From the NCBI RefSeq assembly GCF_008692195.1, contig NZ_RXOM01000018.1:307147-371146 (forward strand): a stretch of 64,000 nt of DNA. Reading direction: 5' to 3'. Shown piece by piece: positions 45,891 through 55,893 of the stretch (within the stretch, counting starts at the first letter, position 1; each line of letters opens with the position of its first letter). Both the position numbers and the translations under genes were made by a program. The notes below the pieces were generated by a model, which ran no database searches, had not been told where the DNA came from, and saw nothing but the letters and a program-made list of their open reading frames with translations. The DNA comes from Salegentibacter sp. R32. GTDB lineage: Bacteria > Bacteroidota > Bacteroidia > Flavobacteriales > Flavobacteriaceae.

Positions 45891-47477
45891 CTAGAATTCA
45901 GAAGTAAAATGAAATGTAATACTTGGGTATTTTTGTTGAGTCATTTGTAAAGAGAATGAAGAATCAGCGAAAAATACTAATTGTCCACGTTTATCTTTTG
46001 CTAAAAATTTTGCCTTCACCCGCTTAAAATCCTGAAATTCTTCATTTTTTTCATCTTCAGCTTCTACCCAGCAAGCTTTATGTACATTGAGAGGTTCATA
46101 GGTGCATTTTGCTCCATATTCGTGTTCTAAACGATATTGAATAACTTCGTATTGAAGTGCGCCCACTGTTCCTATAACTTTTCGGTTATTCAGTTCTAGT
46201 CGGAATAATTGGGCAACCCCTTCATCCATTAATTGATCAATCCCTTTTTCAAGTTGCTTAGACTTCATGGGATCGGCATTATTAATATATCGGAAATGTT
46301 CTGGAGAGAAACTCGGTATTCCGCGGTAATTTAATTCTTCACCTTCTGTAAGCGTATCACCAATCTTGAAATTTCCAGTATCGTGGAGTCCCACAATATC
46401 TCCAGGATAAGAAATATCTACAATTTCTTTTCTTTCAGCGAAAAAAGCATTCGGGCTGCTAAACTTTAGTTTCTTCTTATTTCTTACGTGTAAATAAGGT
46501 GTATTTCTTTCAAACTTACCCGAAACAATTTTGATAAAAGCCAAACGATCACGATGTTTAGGATCCATATTTGCGTGAATCTTAAATACAAATCCGGTGA
46601 AGTCTTTCTCTTTAGGGTCAACCTCTCTGGTGTCACTTTCTTTTGGTCGGGGAGAAGGGGCTATTTTTATAAAACAGTCCAACAATTCCCGAACTCCAAA
46701 ATTATTTAATGCCGAACCAAAAAATACAGGTTGAAGTGTTCCTGCTTGATAGGCTTTTTCGTCAAATTCGGGATAAACACCTTGTACCAGTTCAAGTTCT
46801 TCCCTTAATGTATCAGCAGAATTTTCACCGATTAAATCGTCCAATTCAGAAGAATTTAAATCAGATATTTCAATGGTATCTTCAATGTCTTTTCGTGGGT
46901 CGCCGGTAAATAAATTGACGTTTTTTTCCCAAACATTATAGATCCCTTTAAAGTCATATCCCATCCCGATAGGATAACTAAGGGGAGTGACTGTTAAATT
47001 TAATTTTTGTTCAATTTCATCTAAAAGATCAAACGCATCTTTACCTTCACGGTCTAACTTATTGATGAATACAATCATCGGGATATTGCGCATACGGCAA
47101 ACTTCCACTAACTTTTCAGTTTGTTCTTCGACACCTTTAGCCACATCAATAACCACGATTACACTATCTACAGCGGTTAACGTTCTAAAAGTATCTTCAG
47201 CAAAATCTTTGTGACCTGGAGTGTCCAGAATATTGATTTTGTTATTTTTATATTCAAAAGCAAGTACCGAAGTTGCTACAGAAATTCCACGTTGGCGTTC
47301 AATTTCCATAAAATCACTGGTAGCTCCTTTTTTAATTTTATTATTTTTAACTGCTCCGGCCTCTTGGATAGCCCCACCAAAAAGGAGAAGTTTTTCGGTT
47401 AAAGTTGTCTTACCTGCATCTGGGTGAGATACAATACCAAATGTTCGTCTTCTATTTATTTCGTCTAAAAAATTCAT
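45891..47477 (-). CDS. prfC: Peptide chain release factor 3
   Basis: A 528-residue translation GTPase that recycles RF1/RF2. G1 SHPDAGKTT (17-25), switch [13 protein letters not shown]3 [14 protein letters not shown]4 NKLDREGKD, and C-terminal domains typical of RF3 ([18 protein letters not shown]). Length agrees with the family. A consensus promoter lies five bases before the ATG, which predicts a leaderless message. It converges with the DUF3467 gene onto a shared terminator. Confidence 0.96.
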   Translation of the reverse strand: MNFLDEINRRRTFGIVSHPDAGKTTLTEKLLLFGGAIQEAGAVKNNKIKKGATSDFMEIERQRGISVATSVLAFEYKNNKINILDTPGHKDFAEDTFRTLTAVDSVIVVIDVAKGVEEQTEKLVEVCRMRNIPMIVFINKLDREGKDAFDLLDEIEQKLNLTVTPLSYPIGMGYDFKGIYNVWEKNVNLFTGDPRKDIEDTIEISDLNSSELDDLIGENSADTLREELELVQGVYPEFDEKAYQAGTLQPVFFGSALNNFGVRELLDCFIKIAPSPRPKESDTREVDPKEKDFTGFVFKIHANMDPKHRDRLAFIKIVSGKFERNTPYLHVRNKKKLKFSSPNAFFAERKEIVDISYPGDIVGLHDTGNFKIGDTLTEGEELNYRGIPSFSPEHFRYINNADPMKSKQLEKGIDQLMDEGVAQLFRLELNNRKVIGTVGALQYEVIQYRLEHEYGAKCTYEPLNVHKACWVEAEDEKNEEFQDFKRVKAKFLAKDKRGQLVFFADSSFSLQMTQQKYPSITFHFTSEF

Positions 47478-47482
47478 AGTTG

Positions 47483-47512
47483 CAAAGATACCTTTTTATA
47501 AGGCTTTAACAA
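47483..47512 (-). promoter_or_regulatory. prfC promoter TTG-N19-TATCTTTG, leaderless
   Basis: On the minus strand TTG (47512-47510), 19-base spacer, TATCTTTG (47490-47483), then five bases to the ATG at 47477. Confidence 0.75.
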
Positions 47513-47690
47513 GCTTAATGATTTATATCTTATATATGGTTAAAGTAATTTTTGAATAGTTTGGAAAAAACTTTTTTACTTATTTATTTTTAAAAAGTTA
47601 AATTTTGTTGGATAAAATTTGTAATTTTAACTTTTAAAGAAATAACCCCATATCTTCAGCTAACAGCTAGATAGTTAGATTGTTAACTAC

Positions 47691-50600
47691 ATGTGTATAA
47701 AAAAGTTACTTCAATTTGTAATTCTATTACTATCTGGATTGTTTTATTCTGTACCTTCTTTTGCACAAAGCACTGCGCAGGCACAGTTATTTGGTCGTGT
47801 TTATAAAGATTTAAATGGAAATGGAACTCAAGATTCGGGAGAACCAGGTATTCCAAATGTAGATATTATATATCAAGTAAATAATGGTTTATTTCAGGCT
47901 ACTTCTACTGATATCAATGGAGATTGGTTTATTACCTGTAACCCTGGAGTTGTTGTAATATATGTAGATGAGGGAGATGTAGGAGCTGGTGCGATTCAAA
48001 CCGAGGGAGTAAACCCCTCTACCGTAATCGCAACAGCTAATTTAAGTCTTGCCGGGGGAACCGATGGCTATTATTTTGAAGGAGGATTAACTGGTCATTT
48101 ATATTTTGATTTAAATGGTAATGGAGTCCAAGATTCGGGTGAACCCGATATGCCCAATGTTGATGTTATAGTTACTTCAAGTAGTGGGGATCAAGTAACT
48201 GTTTCTACAACAGTAACGGGAGATTGGTCGGTCTCAAATATAGCTATAGGGACTGCCTCGGTTCTAGTTGATACCAACGATCCTGATTTTCCTACTGGAG
48301 CTATTCAAACCGAAGGGACCAATCCAAGTTCTGCGACCGTTGTTGCCAATCAAACTACTTTTACGGAAAATGATGGTTTTTATGAAGGAGGGGAAATAAC
48401 CGGCCATTTATATTTTGATGAAAACGGCAATGGGATTCAGGACGCAGGTGAACCTGATATGCCCAATGTTTCAATTTTAATAAAAGATTTTTTAGGGAGT
48501 AGTAATTATACTGTAGTGACAGGTCCCAATGGTGATTGGTCTGTAATGGTCCCTGCCGGCACTACGGAAGTTGAGGTGGATACCAGTGATCCTGATTTTC
48601 CTACCGGTGCAATCCAGACCGAAGGAACCAATCCAACTAATGTTTTAGCTGTAACAGGACAAACTGTTTTTTCAGAAAACGATGGCTTTTTTGAACAGGG
48701 AGCATTAAGCGGCCATTTATATTTTGATAAAAATGGAAGTGGAACCCAAGATTCGGGCGAACCCGATATGCCCAATGTAGAAGTGACCATTACCCCGAGC
48801 AATGGTTCTCCGGTAACTGTTTCTACAACATTGACGGGAGATTGGTCGGTCTCAAATATAGCCATAGGAACTGCCTCGGTTCTAGTTGATACTAGTGATC
48901 CTGATTTTCCTACTGGAGCTGTTCAAACCGAAGGGACCAACCCAAGCTCTGCGACCGTTGTTGCCAATCAAACTACTTTTACGGAAAATGATGGTTGGTA
49001 TGAAGAAGGCATTCTTACCGGTCATTTATATTTTGATGTGAATAATAATGGTGTTCAAGATGCCGGAGAACCAGATTTAGAAAATATAGATGTGGAAATT
49101 ACCGATGCTTTAGGAAATGTATTTACGGTAACTACCAATACCAATGGAGATTGGCAAGCAAATGTTCCCTCCGGCCCTACCGTTTCAGATATAGATGAAA
49201 ATGATCCTGATTTTCTTTTTAATATTCCACAGGATATTACACAGGGAACAGATCCTACAACAACTGTAGTGCAAACAGGTATCGTTGTGAGTGAAGAACC
49301 AAATGGTTTTTTTGCTGAAGAAGAACTAAAGGGGCGTCTATATGACGATACCAATGGAAATGGAACCCAAGATGCTGGAGAAATGGGAATTCCAAATGTG
49401 ACTGTGACATTAGTAGATGTAGGAGGGAATATCTATTCAACAGCTACTGTTGCTAATGGAGATTGGAGTCTTACAGTACCTGTAGGAAGTGTTACCTCTA
49501 CGATAGATGAAAATGATCCTGATTTTCCAATTGGGGCAACTCAAACCGAAGGAACGAATCCCACAACGACCAATGTGACTGTTGGAGGAACGAACACTGA
49601 AATAGATGGTTATACCACGAATGTAATTGATACTGCATTAATTTCTGGTCATTTGTATCATGATTTGAATGGAAACGGAACCCAAGATACCGGAGAACCG
49701 GATTTAAACGATGTAACTGTTGAGATTACAAATAGTTTAAATATTACTATACCTATAAAAACTGGTGTTAATGGAGATTGGAGCCTATTAGTTCCCACGG
49801 GGAATACTACTTCAGAAATTATCGAAAGCACTTTGCCTTTCTCAAATTATGTCCAAACCGAAGGAACGAATCCCACAACGACTAATGTGATTGTTGGAGG
49901 AACGAATACTGAAATAGATGGTTATACCACGAATGTAATTGATACTGCATTAATTTCTGGTCATTTGTATCATGATTTGAATGGAAACGGAACCCAAGAT
50001 ACCGGAGAACCGGATTTAAACGATGTAACTGTTGAGATTACAAATAGTTTAAATATTACTATACCTATAAAAACTGGTGTTAATGGAGATTGGAGTTTGT
50101 TAGTCCCAACAGGAACTACAACGTCAGAAATAAATGAAAGTACCTTACCTTTTTCAGGAGCAGTCCAAACAGAAGGTACAAACCCCACAACGACTAATGT
50201 AACTGTTGGTGGTGCAAATTTCGAAATAGATGGTTATACTACTCCTGTGAGAAATTTAAAGGAAATAAGTGGACATGTTTATAAGGATGCTAATGGAAAT
50301 GGTGTTCAAGATACTGATGAAGCCAATTTACCCGATGTAGATGTAGAAATTACAGATGTTTTTGGAGGAACTCAAACCGTAAACACAGATGTAAACGGAG
50401 ATTGGATTGCTAACGTAGCTCCTGGAGAAACAATTTCAGAAATAAATGTAAACGATCCGGATTTTCCTGTAGGGGCTATTCAAACGGAAGGAACCAATCC
50501 TACAACTACACAAGTTACGTTAACCGGGACTTTTAATGAATTTGATGGGTTCTTTTCTCCAGATTTTGCAACCAATTCACTAAATGGTCACGTATATTTT

Positions 50601-51191
50601 GATACTGATGGTGATGGAACTCAAGATGTAGGGGAGATTAATATAGCCAATGTAGAAGTAGAAATAACTGATGAATTAGGGGGCATACAAACCGTAATTA
50701 CTGATATGAATGGAGATTGGTCTGCAGGAGTTCCTGTGGGGCAAGTTTCAAGTGAAGTATTAATTCATAATATTCCTGTCTATGCCAATGTAGTAATTTC
50801 ACAAGGAACAAATCCAACTGCTACACAAATAGTAGATGGAGTTGACTATAATGAGATAGATGGTTTCACTAATGATGAGGACGAGATTGAAGATATCGAA
50901 GTGTTTAATGCGGTGAGTCCAAATGGAGACGGAAAAAATGATTATTTGATTATTGAAGGAATAGAAAATTTCCCTGATAATAAATTAATGATTTTTAATC
51001 GTTGGGGAACTAAAGTTTACGATGTTAATAGCTACGGCCAAAACAATAAATATTTTACCGGATATAGTGAAGGAAAAGTTACTGTAAAAGAAGATGCTAA
51101 ATTGCCTGCAGGTACATATTTCTATATGTTAGAGGTAAAAGCTAATAATGGAAATGTACTCAAAAAACAAGGTTACATATACATAAATTAA
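47691..51191 (+). CDS. SdrD B-like repeat adhesin with T9SS type B sorting domain
   Basis: A 1166-residue surface protein: signal peptide (1-25, PSFAQ), ten repeats of about 100 residues each opening with GHLYFDxNGNGxQDxGEP (calcium-binding DxNGxGxxD loops, as in SdrD B domains), and a C-terminal gliding-motility-associated sorting domain (VFNAVSPNGDGKNDYL, IFNRWGTKVYDV, GTYFYMLEV). It should be secreted by T9SS and form a Ca-stabilised fibre. Repeats 7 and 8 are almost identical in DNA, and repeats 2 and 4 nearly so. Followed 13 bases later by a PorP/SprF gene and an OmpA gene, its likely export partners. The 213-base gap before it holds no exact promoter box. Confidence 0.9.
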   Translation: MCIKKLLQFVILLLSGLFYSVPSFAQSTAQAQLFGRVYKDLNGNGTQDSGEPGIPNVDIIYQVNNGLFQATSTDINGDWFITCNPGVVVIYVDEGDVGAGAIQTEGVNPSTVIATANLSLAGGTDGYYFEGGLTGHLYFDLNGNGVQDSGEPDMPNVDVIVTSSSGDQVTVSTTVTGDWSVSNIAIGTASVLVDTNDPDFPTGAIQTEGTNPSSATVVANQTTFTENDGFYEGGEITGHLYFDENGNGIQDAGEPDMPNVSILIKDFLGSSNYTVVTGPNGDWSVMVPAGTTEVEVDTSDPDFPTGAIQTEGTNPTNVLAVTGQTVFSENDGFFEQGALSGHLYFDKNGSGTQDSGEPDMPNVEVTITPSNGSPVTVSTTLTGDWSVSNIAIGTASVLVDTSDPDFPTGAVQTEGTNPSSATVVANQTTFTENDGWYEEGILTGHLYFDVNNNGVQDAGEPDLENIDVEITDALGNVFTVTTNTNGDWQANVPSGPTVSDIDENDPDFLFNIPQDITQGTDPTTTVVQTGIVVSEEPNGFFAEEELKGRLYDDTNGNGTQDAGEMGIPNVTVTLVDVGGNIYSTATVANGDWSLTVPVGSVTSTIDENDPDFPIGATQTEGTNPTTTNVTVGGTNTEIDGYTTNVIDTALISGHLYHDLNGNGTQDTGEPDLNDVTVEITNSLNITIPIKTGVNGDWSLLVPTGNTTSEIIESTLPFSNYVQTEGTNPTTTNVIVGGTNTEIDGYTTNVIDTALISGHLYHDLNGNGTQDTGEPDLNDVTVEITNSLNITIPIKTGVNGDWSLLVPTGTTTSEINESTLPFSGAVQTEGTNPTTTNVTVGGANFEIDGYTTPVRNLKEISGHVYKDANGNGVQDTDEANLPDVDVEITDVFGGTQTVNTDVNGDWIANVAPGETISEINVNDPDFPVGAIQTEGTNPTTTQVTLTGTFNEFDGFFSPDFATNSLNGHVYFDTDGDGTQDVGEINIANVEVEITDELGGIQTVITDMNGDWSAGVPVGQVSSEVLIHNIPVYANVVISQGTNPTATQIVDGVDYNEIDGFTNDEDEIEDIEVFNAVSPNGDGKNDYLIIEGIENFPDNKLMIFNRWGTKVYDVNSYGQNNKYFTGYSEGKVTVKEDAKLPAGTYFYMLEVKANNGNVLKKQGYIYIN
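49551..50174 (+). repeat. Tandem duplication of 312 bases in the adhesin gene
   Basis: Two copies with a period of 312 bases (49551 and 49863), in frame, differing mainly near the end of each copy. They code repeats 7 and 8 of the adhesin. Confidence 0.9.
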
Positions 51192-51204
51192 GCAATGCTA
51201 TTGA

Positions 51205-52140
51205 ATGGGTTTAAATAAAAACAAAATATTATTTTTTATTTTTTTGCTAGGTTGTTCCTATTTAACCTTTGGGCAGCAAGATGCACAATATACGCAGTAT
51301 ATGTATAATACATTAAGCATCAATCCGGCCTATGCAGGTTCGCGTGATATGTTTAGTGCAGTATTGTTGCACCGTTCACAATGGGTAGGTGTAGATGGAG
51401 CACCAACCACACAAACACTTGGAGGTCATACACCTCTTAACGATAAAATTGGGGTTGGTTTAAATATTGTAAACGATAAAATAGGACCTGCAACAGAAAC
51501 TTATTTTGATGGTAATTTTAGCTATAGTATTGAACTTTCTTACGATACACAAATTAGTTTTGGACTAAAAGCAGGAGCACATTTACTGGATGTAGATTAT
51601 TCCAAATTGAACATCAATGATGGAACAGATGAAAACTTTCAGCCTAATAATGTAGATAAAAAGTTTTCTCCGCAATTGGGATTGGGTTTAATGCTTCACT
51701 CAGATAAATATTATGTAGGTATTAGTGCACCCAATATTTTAGAAACTAAACATTTTGATGAATCACCAAACGCAAGTGAATCTATTGCTAAAGAGCGAAT
51801 CGGTTACTATTTAATTTCCGGGTATGTTTTTGATGTTTCAGACGATATCAAATTTAAACCCACGTTGCTGACCAAGGTAACATCCGGAGCTCCTTTACAA
51901 GTAGATGTTTCAGCTAATTTCTTATTTTATGAGAAGTTAACTGCCGGTTTAGCCTATCGCTGGGATGCTGCAGTTAGTGGTTTAGTTGGATTTCAATTTA
52001 CAGACACATTAATGGTGGGTGTGGCTTATGATACAGATACAACAGAATTTTCAGAATATAGTGGGGGAAGTTATGAAGCTTTTATTAGATTTGATTTATT
52101 CAAACGGTACAACAAAATGGTTACTCCAAGATTCTTCTAA
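51205..52140 (+). CDS. PorP/SprF family type IX secretion protein
   Basis: A 311-residue outer-membrane protein: signal peptide (cleaved about TFGQQ), then the family hallmark QDAQYTQYMYNTLSINPAYA, SRDMFSAVLLHRSQWVG, TPLNDKIGVGLNIVNDKIG, and a barrel ending FIRFDLFKRYNK. PorP/SprF proteins are paired with T9SS type B cargo: SprF is needed for export of the SprB adhesin in Flavobacterium johnsoniae. By position it serves the adhesin gene upstream. Confidence 0.92.
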   Translation: MGLNKNKILFFIFLLGCSYLTFGQQDAQYTQYMYNTLSINPAYAGSRDMFSAVLLHRSQWVGVDGAPTTQTLGGHTPLNDKIGVGLNIVNDKIGPATETYFDGNFSYSIELSYDTQISFGLKAGAHLLDVDYSKLNINDGTDENFQPNNVDKKFSPQLGLGLMLHSDKYYVGISAPNILETKHFDESPNASESIAKERIGYYLISGYVFDVSDDIKFKPTLLTKVTSGAPLQVDVSANFLFYEKLTAGLAYRWDAAVSGLVGFQFTDTLMVGVAYDTDTTEFSEYSGGSYEAFIRFDLFKRYNKMVTPRFF

Positions 52141-52152
52141 TAAGATTTGTAT

Positions 52153-54468
52153 ATGAAGCTTTTAAACACTTTCATCCTTATCATTTGTTTAGTTTCAAAT
52201 CAGTTTATTTTTTCTCAAACAGAAAAGCTGAAAGAAGCAGATAAGATGTTTGATAGGTATGCATTTATAGATGCTAGAGAGATTTATTTGGAAGTTGCAA
52301 AAGCAGGTTACCAATCTGAAAACTTATTCAAGAAACTAGGTGATTCCTATTATTTTAATGGAGAATTGCCAAAAGCTGAAGAATGGTACGGAGAACTTTA
52401 TAAATTAAAAAATGGAAATTTAGGTGAAGATTATCTTTTTCGATATGCCATGGCACTTAAAAGCAACCAGAAATATAAAGAATCAGATAAAATAATGTTG
52501 GAGTTTGAAGAAGTTTCCGGTGAAGATTCCCGACTGAATCTATTAAAAGGGGAACGAAACTATCTTGAACTCATCGAAATGCAATCGGGTAGGTTTACGG
52601 TAGACCAATCTAAAATTAATTCAGAATTATCAGATTTTTCACCAACCGTTTATCAAAACAAAATGGTATTTGCGACCAATAGATCAACTGGTTCTTCCGT
52701 TAAAAGAATTCACGAATGGAACAAGCAGCCGTATCTAGATTTATATGAAATGAATCTAGATGATGAAGGAAACTTAAAAGGTGATGCAGAAGCTTTTCCG
52801 AAGATAATCAACTCTAAATTTCACGAATCTTCCGCAACATTTACCAAAGATGGATTAACCATTTACTTTACTAGAAATAATTACAATAACAAAGAATACG
52901 GGGAAAGTGAAGAAGGTATCAATTATTTAAAAATATATAAATCTACCCGTCCTTCCTTAAAAGGAGAGTGGTCCACTCCTGTAGAACTTCCTTTTGCCAG
53001 TGACGATTATTCCATTGCGCATCCTGCGTTAAATGACGATGAAACACAACTTTATTTCTCTTCAGATATGCCGGGAACCAAAGGGCTTTCAGATATTTTT
53101 GTGGTTGATATCGATGAAAACGGAGCTTTTGGCGTTCCCAAAAACTTAGGGGATAAAATTAATACTGAAGGACGCGAAAACTTTCCTTATGTGAGTGATG
53201 ATAACGCTTTGTACTTTTCTTCCAATGGTCATATCGGCTTAGGCGGTTTAGACGTTTTTGTTACCGTTATCGGAGAAGATGGAAATTACGGAGACGTTTT
53301 CAATCTGGGTCGTCCTATCAATAGCTCAAAAGACGATTTTAGTTTCTACATCAATAGCAAAACCCGGAAAGGTTTCTTCGCCTCCAATCGTGATGGAGGT
53401 GTGGGAGTAGACGATATTTATTCTACCACACAAATTGAGGATATCATTAAATCCTGTCAGCAATATATAGATGGGAAAGTTTCAGCAGTAGATTCTGAAA
53501 AAAATCTAGAAGGGGTAACGGTTGAATTATTCGATGAAGATTTAACCAAAATCGATTCCATGATTACCGATGTAGATGGAAAATATAAATTTACATTGGA
53601 GTGCGAGAAAAAATATATTGTAAGGGTTTCTAAAGATGATTACGAAACTACTGAAGAAAGGTTTCAAGCAGGTTCAGAATTTGAAAAGAACTTTCAGCTT
53701 CCTGTTAAAATTGAAGAAGGCGAAAATCTGGGTATCGAAAAAGCCGGAATGGGAGACGATTTGAGTGACCTTCTTCAACTAGACCCAATTTATTTCGACT
53801 TAGACAAAACCAACATTAGAAAAGATGCAGAAGTAGAATTGCAAAAAGTACTAGCAGTTTTAAAAAAATATCCTTCTATGAAAATAGATATCCGATCCCA
53901 TACCGATAGCAGGGGAAGCGATAGCTATAATTTAAGCCTTTCAGATAGAAGAGCTCAATCTACCGTTAACTATCTTGTAAATAATGGTATTTCTTCGGCT
54001 AGAGTTACTGGAAAGGGATATGGTGAAACTCAATTAATCAATAATTGTGATGACGAGATTGATTGTACCGAACAAGAACATGCTTTAAACAGAAGGTCTG
54101 AATTTATTATTCTAAATGAAAACCAAACTCCACAAGAAGTGAGGGATGCCATTGCAGCTCAAAATGGTTTTACAGAACAAATTGAGCAATCTTCTATAAA
54201 CAATACCATATACGATTTCAGTCCATCCAATACCCAAGAAGTTTATACCGTACAAATTGCAGCCATAAGTCTCAACAAAAAAGTGGTGAATTTCCCCAAA
54301 TTGAATAATGTATTTTATCATAAATACTTAAGTGATGGCTACACGAGATACTATACCGGCCAATTCACTTCAAGAGAACAAGCCGAAGCTTATAAAAATA
54401 AAGTATTGGCAAAAGGTTTTGAAGGCGCATTTATCGTAAAACTAAAAGGAGATAAAAGGTTGTTTTAA
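52153..54468 (+). CDS. OmpA-family lipid-free envelope protein with TPR, PD40, SPOR regions
   Basis: A 771-residue exported protein from the ATG at 52153 (signal to about residue 21, IFSQ). Order: TPR-like helices (25-135), WD40/PD40-like beta-propeller with SSATFTKDGLTIYFTRNN and ALYFSSNGHIGLGGLDVFV (about 150-420), a CarboxypepD_reg-like sandwich (about 435-510), an OmpA peptidoglycan-binding domain (IDIRSHTDSRGSDSYNLSLS, about 550-650), and a SPOR-like tail (YTVQIAAISL, about 690-771). It anchors the secretion partner to peptidoglycan. Genes of this architecture regularly follow PorP/SprF genes in Bacteroidetes. Confidence 0.9.
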   Translation: MKLLNTFILIICLVSNQFIFSQTEKLKEADKMFDRYAFIDAREIYLEVAKAGYQSENLFKKLGDSYYFNGELPKAEEWYGELYKLKNGNLGEDYLFRYAMALKSNQKYKESDKIMLEFEEVSGEDSRLNLLKGERNYLELIEMQSGRFTVDQSKINSELSDFSPTVYQNKMVFATNRSTGSSVKRIHEWNKQPYLDLYEMNLDDEGNLKGDAEAFPKIINSKFHESSATFTKDGLTIYFTRNNYNNKEYGESEEGINYLKIYKSTRPSLKGEWSTPVELPFASDDYSIAHPALNDDETQLYFSSDMPGTKGLSDIFVVDIDENGAFGVPKNLGDKINTEGRENFPYVSDDNALYFSSNGHIGLGGLDVFVTVIGEDGNYGDVFNLGRPINSSKDDFSFYINSKTRKGFFASNRDGGVGVDDIYSTTQIEDIIKSCQQYIDGKVSAVDSEKNLEGVTVELFDEDLTKIDSMITDVDGKYKFTLECEKKYIVRVSKDDYETTEERFQAGSEFEKNFQLPVKIEEGENLGIEKAGMGDDLSDLLQLDPIYFDLDKTNIRKDAEVELQKVLAVLKKYPSMKIDIRSHTDSRGSDSYNLSLSDRRAQSTVNYLVNNGISSARVTGKGYGETQLINNCDDEIDCTEQEHALNRRSEFIILNENQTPQEVRDAIAAQNGFTEQIEQSSINNTIYDFSPSNTQEVYTVQIAAISLNKKVVNFPKLNNVFYHKYLSDGYTRYYTGQFTSREQAEAYKNKVLAKGFEGAFIVKLKGDKRLF

Positions 54469-54492
54469 AATTTTATTTCTAGTCTGTTTTTG

Positions 54493-54500
54493 TACTTTTG
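54493..54500 (+). promoter_or_regulatory. -7 box TACTTTTG six bases before idi
   Basis: Exact TAnnTTTG match; the ATG at 54507 follows after six bases, so the message would be leaderless or nearly so. Confidence 0.55.
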
Positions 54501-54506
54501 ATTTCT

Positions 54507-55025
54507 ATGGAAGAAAAAGTAATTCTTGTTAACGAGAACGATGAACAAATTGGGCTGATGGAAAAAATAGAAGCCCACGAAAAAGCCTTGCTTCACCGAG
54601 CATTTTCAGTATTTGTATATAATGAAAAAGGAGAAGTAATGCTTCAGCAAAGAGCATTATCTAAATACCATTCTCCAGGATTGTGGACCAATACTTGCTG
54701 TAGTCATCAAAGAGAAGGTGAAAGTAATATAGATGCGGGAAAACGCAGGTTAATGGAAGAAATGGGCTTCACCACAGATTTAGAAGAAACCATTTCATTT
54801 ATTTATAAAGCTCCATTTGATAACGGATTAAGCGAGCACGAATACGATTATATTTTAATAGGAAAATATAATGACGAGCCTAATGTAAATCCAGATGAAG
54901 TTGCTGCTTGGAAGTGGATGAGTCTAGAAGATATTCAGAAAGATTTAAAAGAAAATCCGGAAATTTATACCGCTTGGTTCAAAATTATTTTCGATAAATA
55001 TTCCAATCATATTAAAAATGAATAA
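54507..55025 (+). CDS. idi: Isopentenyl-diphosphate delta-isomerase, type 1
   Basis: A 172-residue Nudix-fold enzyme converting IPP to DMAPP for isoprenoids (quinones, carotenoids). Conserved WTNTCCSHQREGES with catalytic Cys65, Nudix-like GKRRLMEEMGF, and catalytic-side Glu112 in EHEYDY. Start at the ATG at 54507, not the earlier Ile codon. Overlaps queD by 8 bases; first gene of a four-gene operon. Confidence 0.93.
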   Translation: MEEKVILVNENDEQIGLMEKIEAHEKALLHRAFSVFVYNEKGEVMLQQRALSKYHSPGLWTNTCCSHQREGESNIDAGKRRLMEEMGFTTDLEETISFIYKAPFDNGLSEHEYDYILIGKYNDEPNVNPDEVAAWKWMSLEDIQKDLKENPEIYTAWFKIIFDKYSNHIKNE

Positions 55026-55428
55026 GCTTACCGTTAACAGAAAAGCTCATTTTAACGCTGCCCACCGACTTTTTAGAAAAGATTGGAGTGACGAAAAAAA
55101 CCAACAAGTATTTGGGAAATGTAGTAACCCAAATTTTCACGGGCATAATTATGAGCTCATCGTTTCCGTTACCGGTCCTGTAGATCAAGAAACGGGATTT
55201 GTATACGATATGAAACGTTTAAAGGAGCTTATTTATGAAAAAGTAGAGCAAGAATTTGACCATAAAAACCTGAATATAGAAGTAGAAGAATTTAAAAACC
55301 TAAATCCAACGGCAGAAAATATTGCCATTGTAATTTGGAATAAACTCAGAAAAGAAATAAATTCAAATTTAGGCTTAAAAATTACTTTATACGAAACACC
55401 TCGCAATTTTGTAACCTATGGCGATTAA
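55018..55428 (+). CDS. queD: 6-carboxytetrahydropterin synthase / 6-pyruvoyltetrahydropterin synthase family
   Basis: A 136-residue T-fold enzyme. Zinc His residues H16 (FNAAHRL), H41 and H43 (FHGHNY), catalytic Cys35 (GKCSNPN), and C-terminal YETPRNFVTY with the Glu that binds the pterin. Makes a precursor of queuosine or of a pterin cofactor. Overlaps the end of idi and lies 3 bases before the peroxiredoxin gene. Confidence 0.9.
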   Translation: MNKLTVNRKAHFNAAHRLFRKDWSDEKNQQVFGKCSNPNFHGHNYELIVSVTGPVDQETGFVYDMKRLKELIYEKVEQEFDHKNLNIEVEEFKNLNPTAENIAIVIWNKLRKEINSNLGLKITLYETPRNFVTYGD

Positions 55429-55431
55429 ATT

Positions 55432-55893
55432 ATGAAATTAGAAGTTGGCGATAAAATACCTTCGTTTACCCTTACCGATCACGAAGGAAATTTATTTAGT
55501 TCTCAGCAAATTGTGGGAAAAAAAGTACTGGTCATTTATTTTTATCCAAAAAATTTTACTCCGGGCTGTACCAAAGAAGCCTGTAGTTTTCGTGATAACT
55601 ATAGACAATTTAAAGAATTAGGTGCCGAGGTAATTGGGATTAGTTCAGATTCGGTTGAATCTCATCAAAAGTTCACTCAAAAATACGATTTGCCTTATAT
55701 TTTATTGTCAGACCCAACCGAAGATATCCGTAAAGAGTTTGGTGTAAAAGGTCACTTATTTCGATTAGTGCCGGGAAGAGAAACTTTTGTCGTTGATAAA
55801 CAAGGAAAAGTTCAGTTTAAATTTAATAGCCTAAGCTCTGCTCATCATATGGAGAAAGCTTTAGAAACCGTAAAAAAAATAACACATGAGTAA
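55432..55893 (+). CDS. bcp: Peroxiredoxin, BCP/PrxQ type
   Basis: A 153-residue thiol peroxidase. Peroxidatic Cys46 in TPGCTKEAC with resolving Cys51 five residues later, the PrxQ-alpha arrangement; FYPKNFTPGC and GVKGHLFRLVPGRETFVVD complete the fold. Reduces H2O2 and organic peroxides with thioredoxin. The end overlaps manA by 8 bases. Confidence 0.93.
   Translation: MKLEVGDKIPSFTLTDHEGNLFSSQQIVGKKVLVIYFYPKNFTPGCTKEACSFRDNYRQFKELGAEVIGISSDSVESHQKFTQKYDLPYILLSDPTEDIRKEFGVKGHLFRLVPGRETFVVDKQGKVQFKFNSLSSAHHMEKALETVKKITHE

Noticed and set aside
47800..50900. Regularly spaced direct repeats considered as CRISPR or satellite DNA
   Set aside because: They are in frame, about 300 bases long and code SdrD B-like domains; no spacers of CRISPR size.
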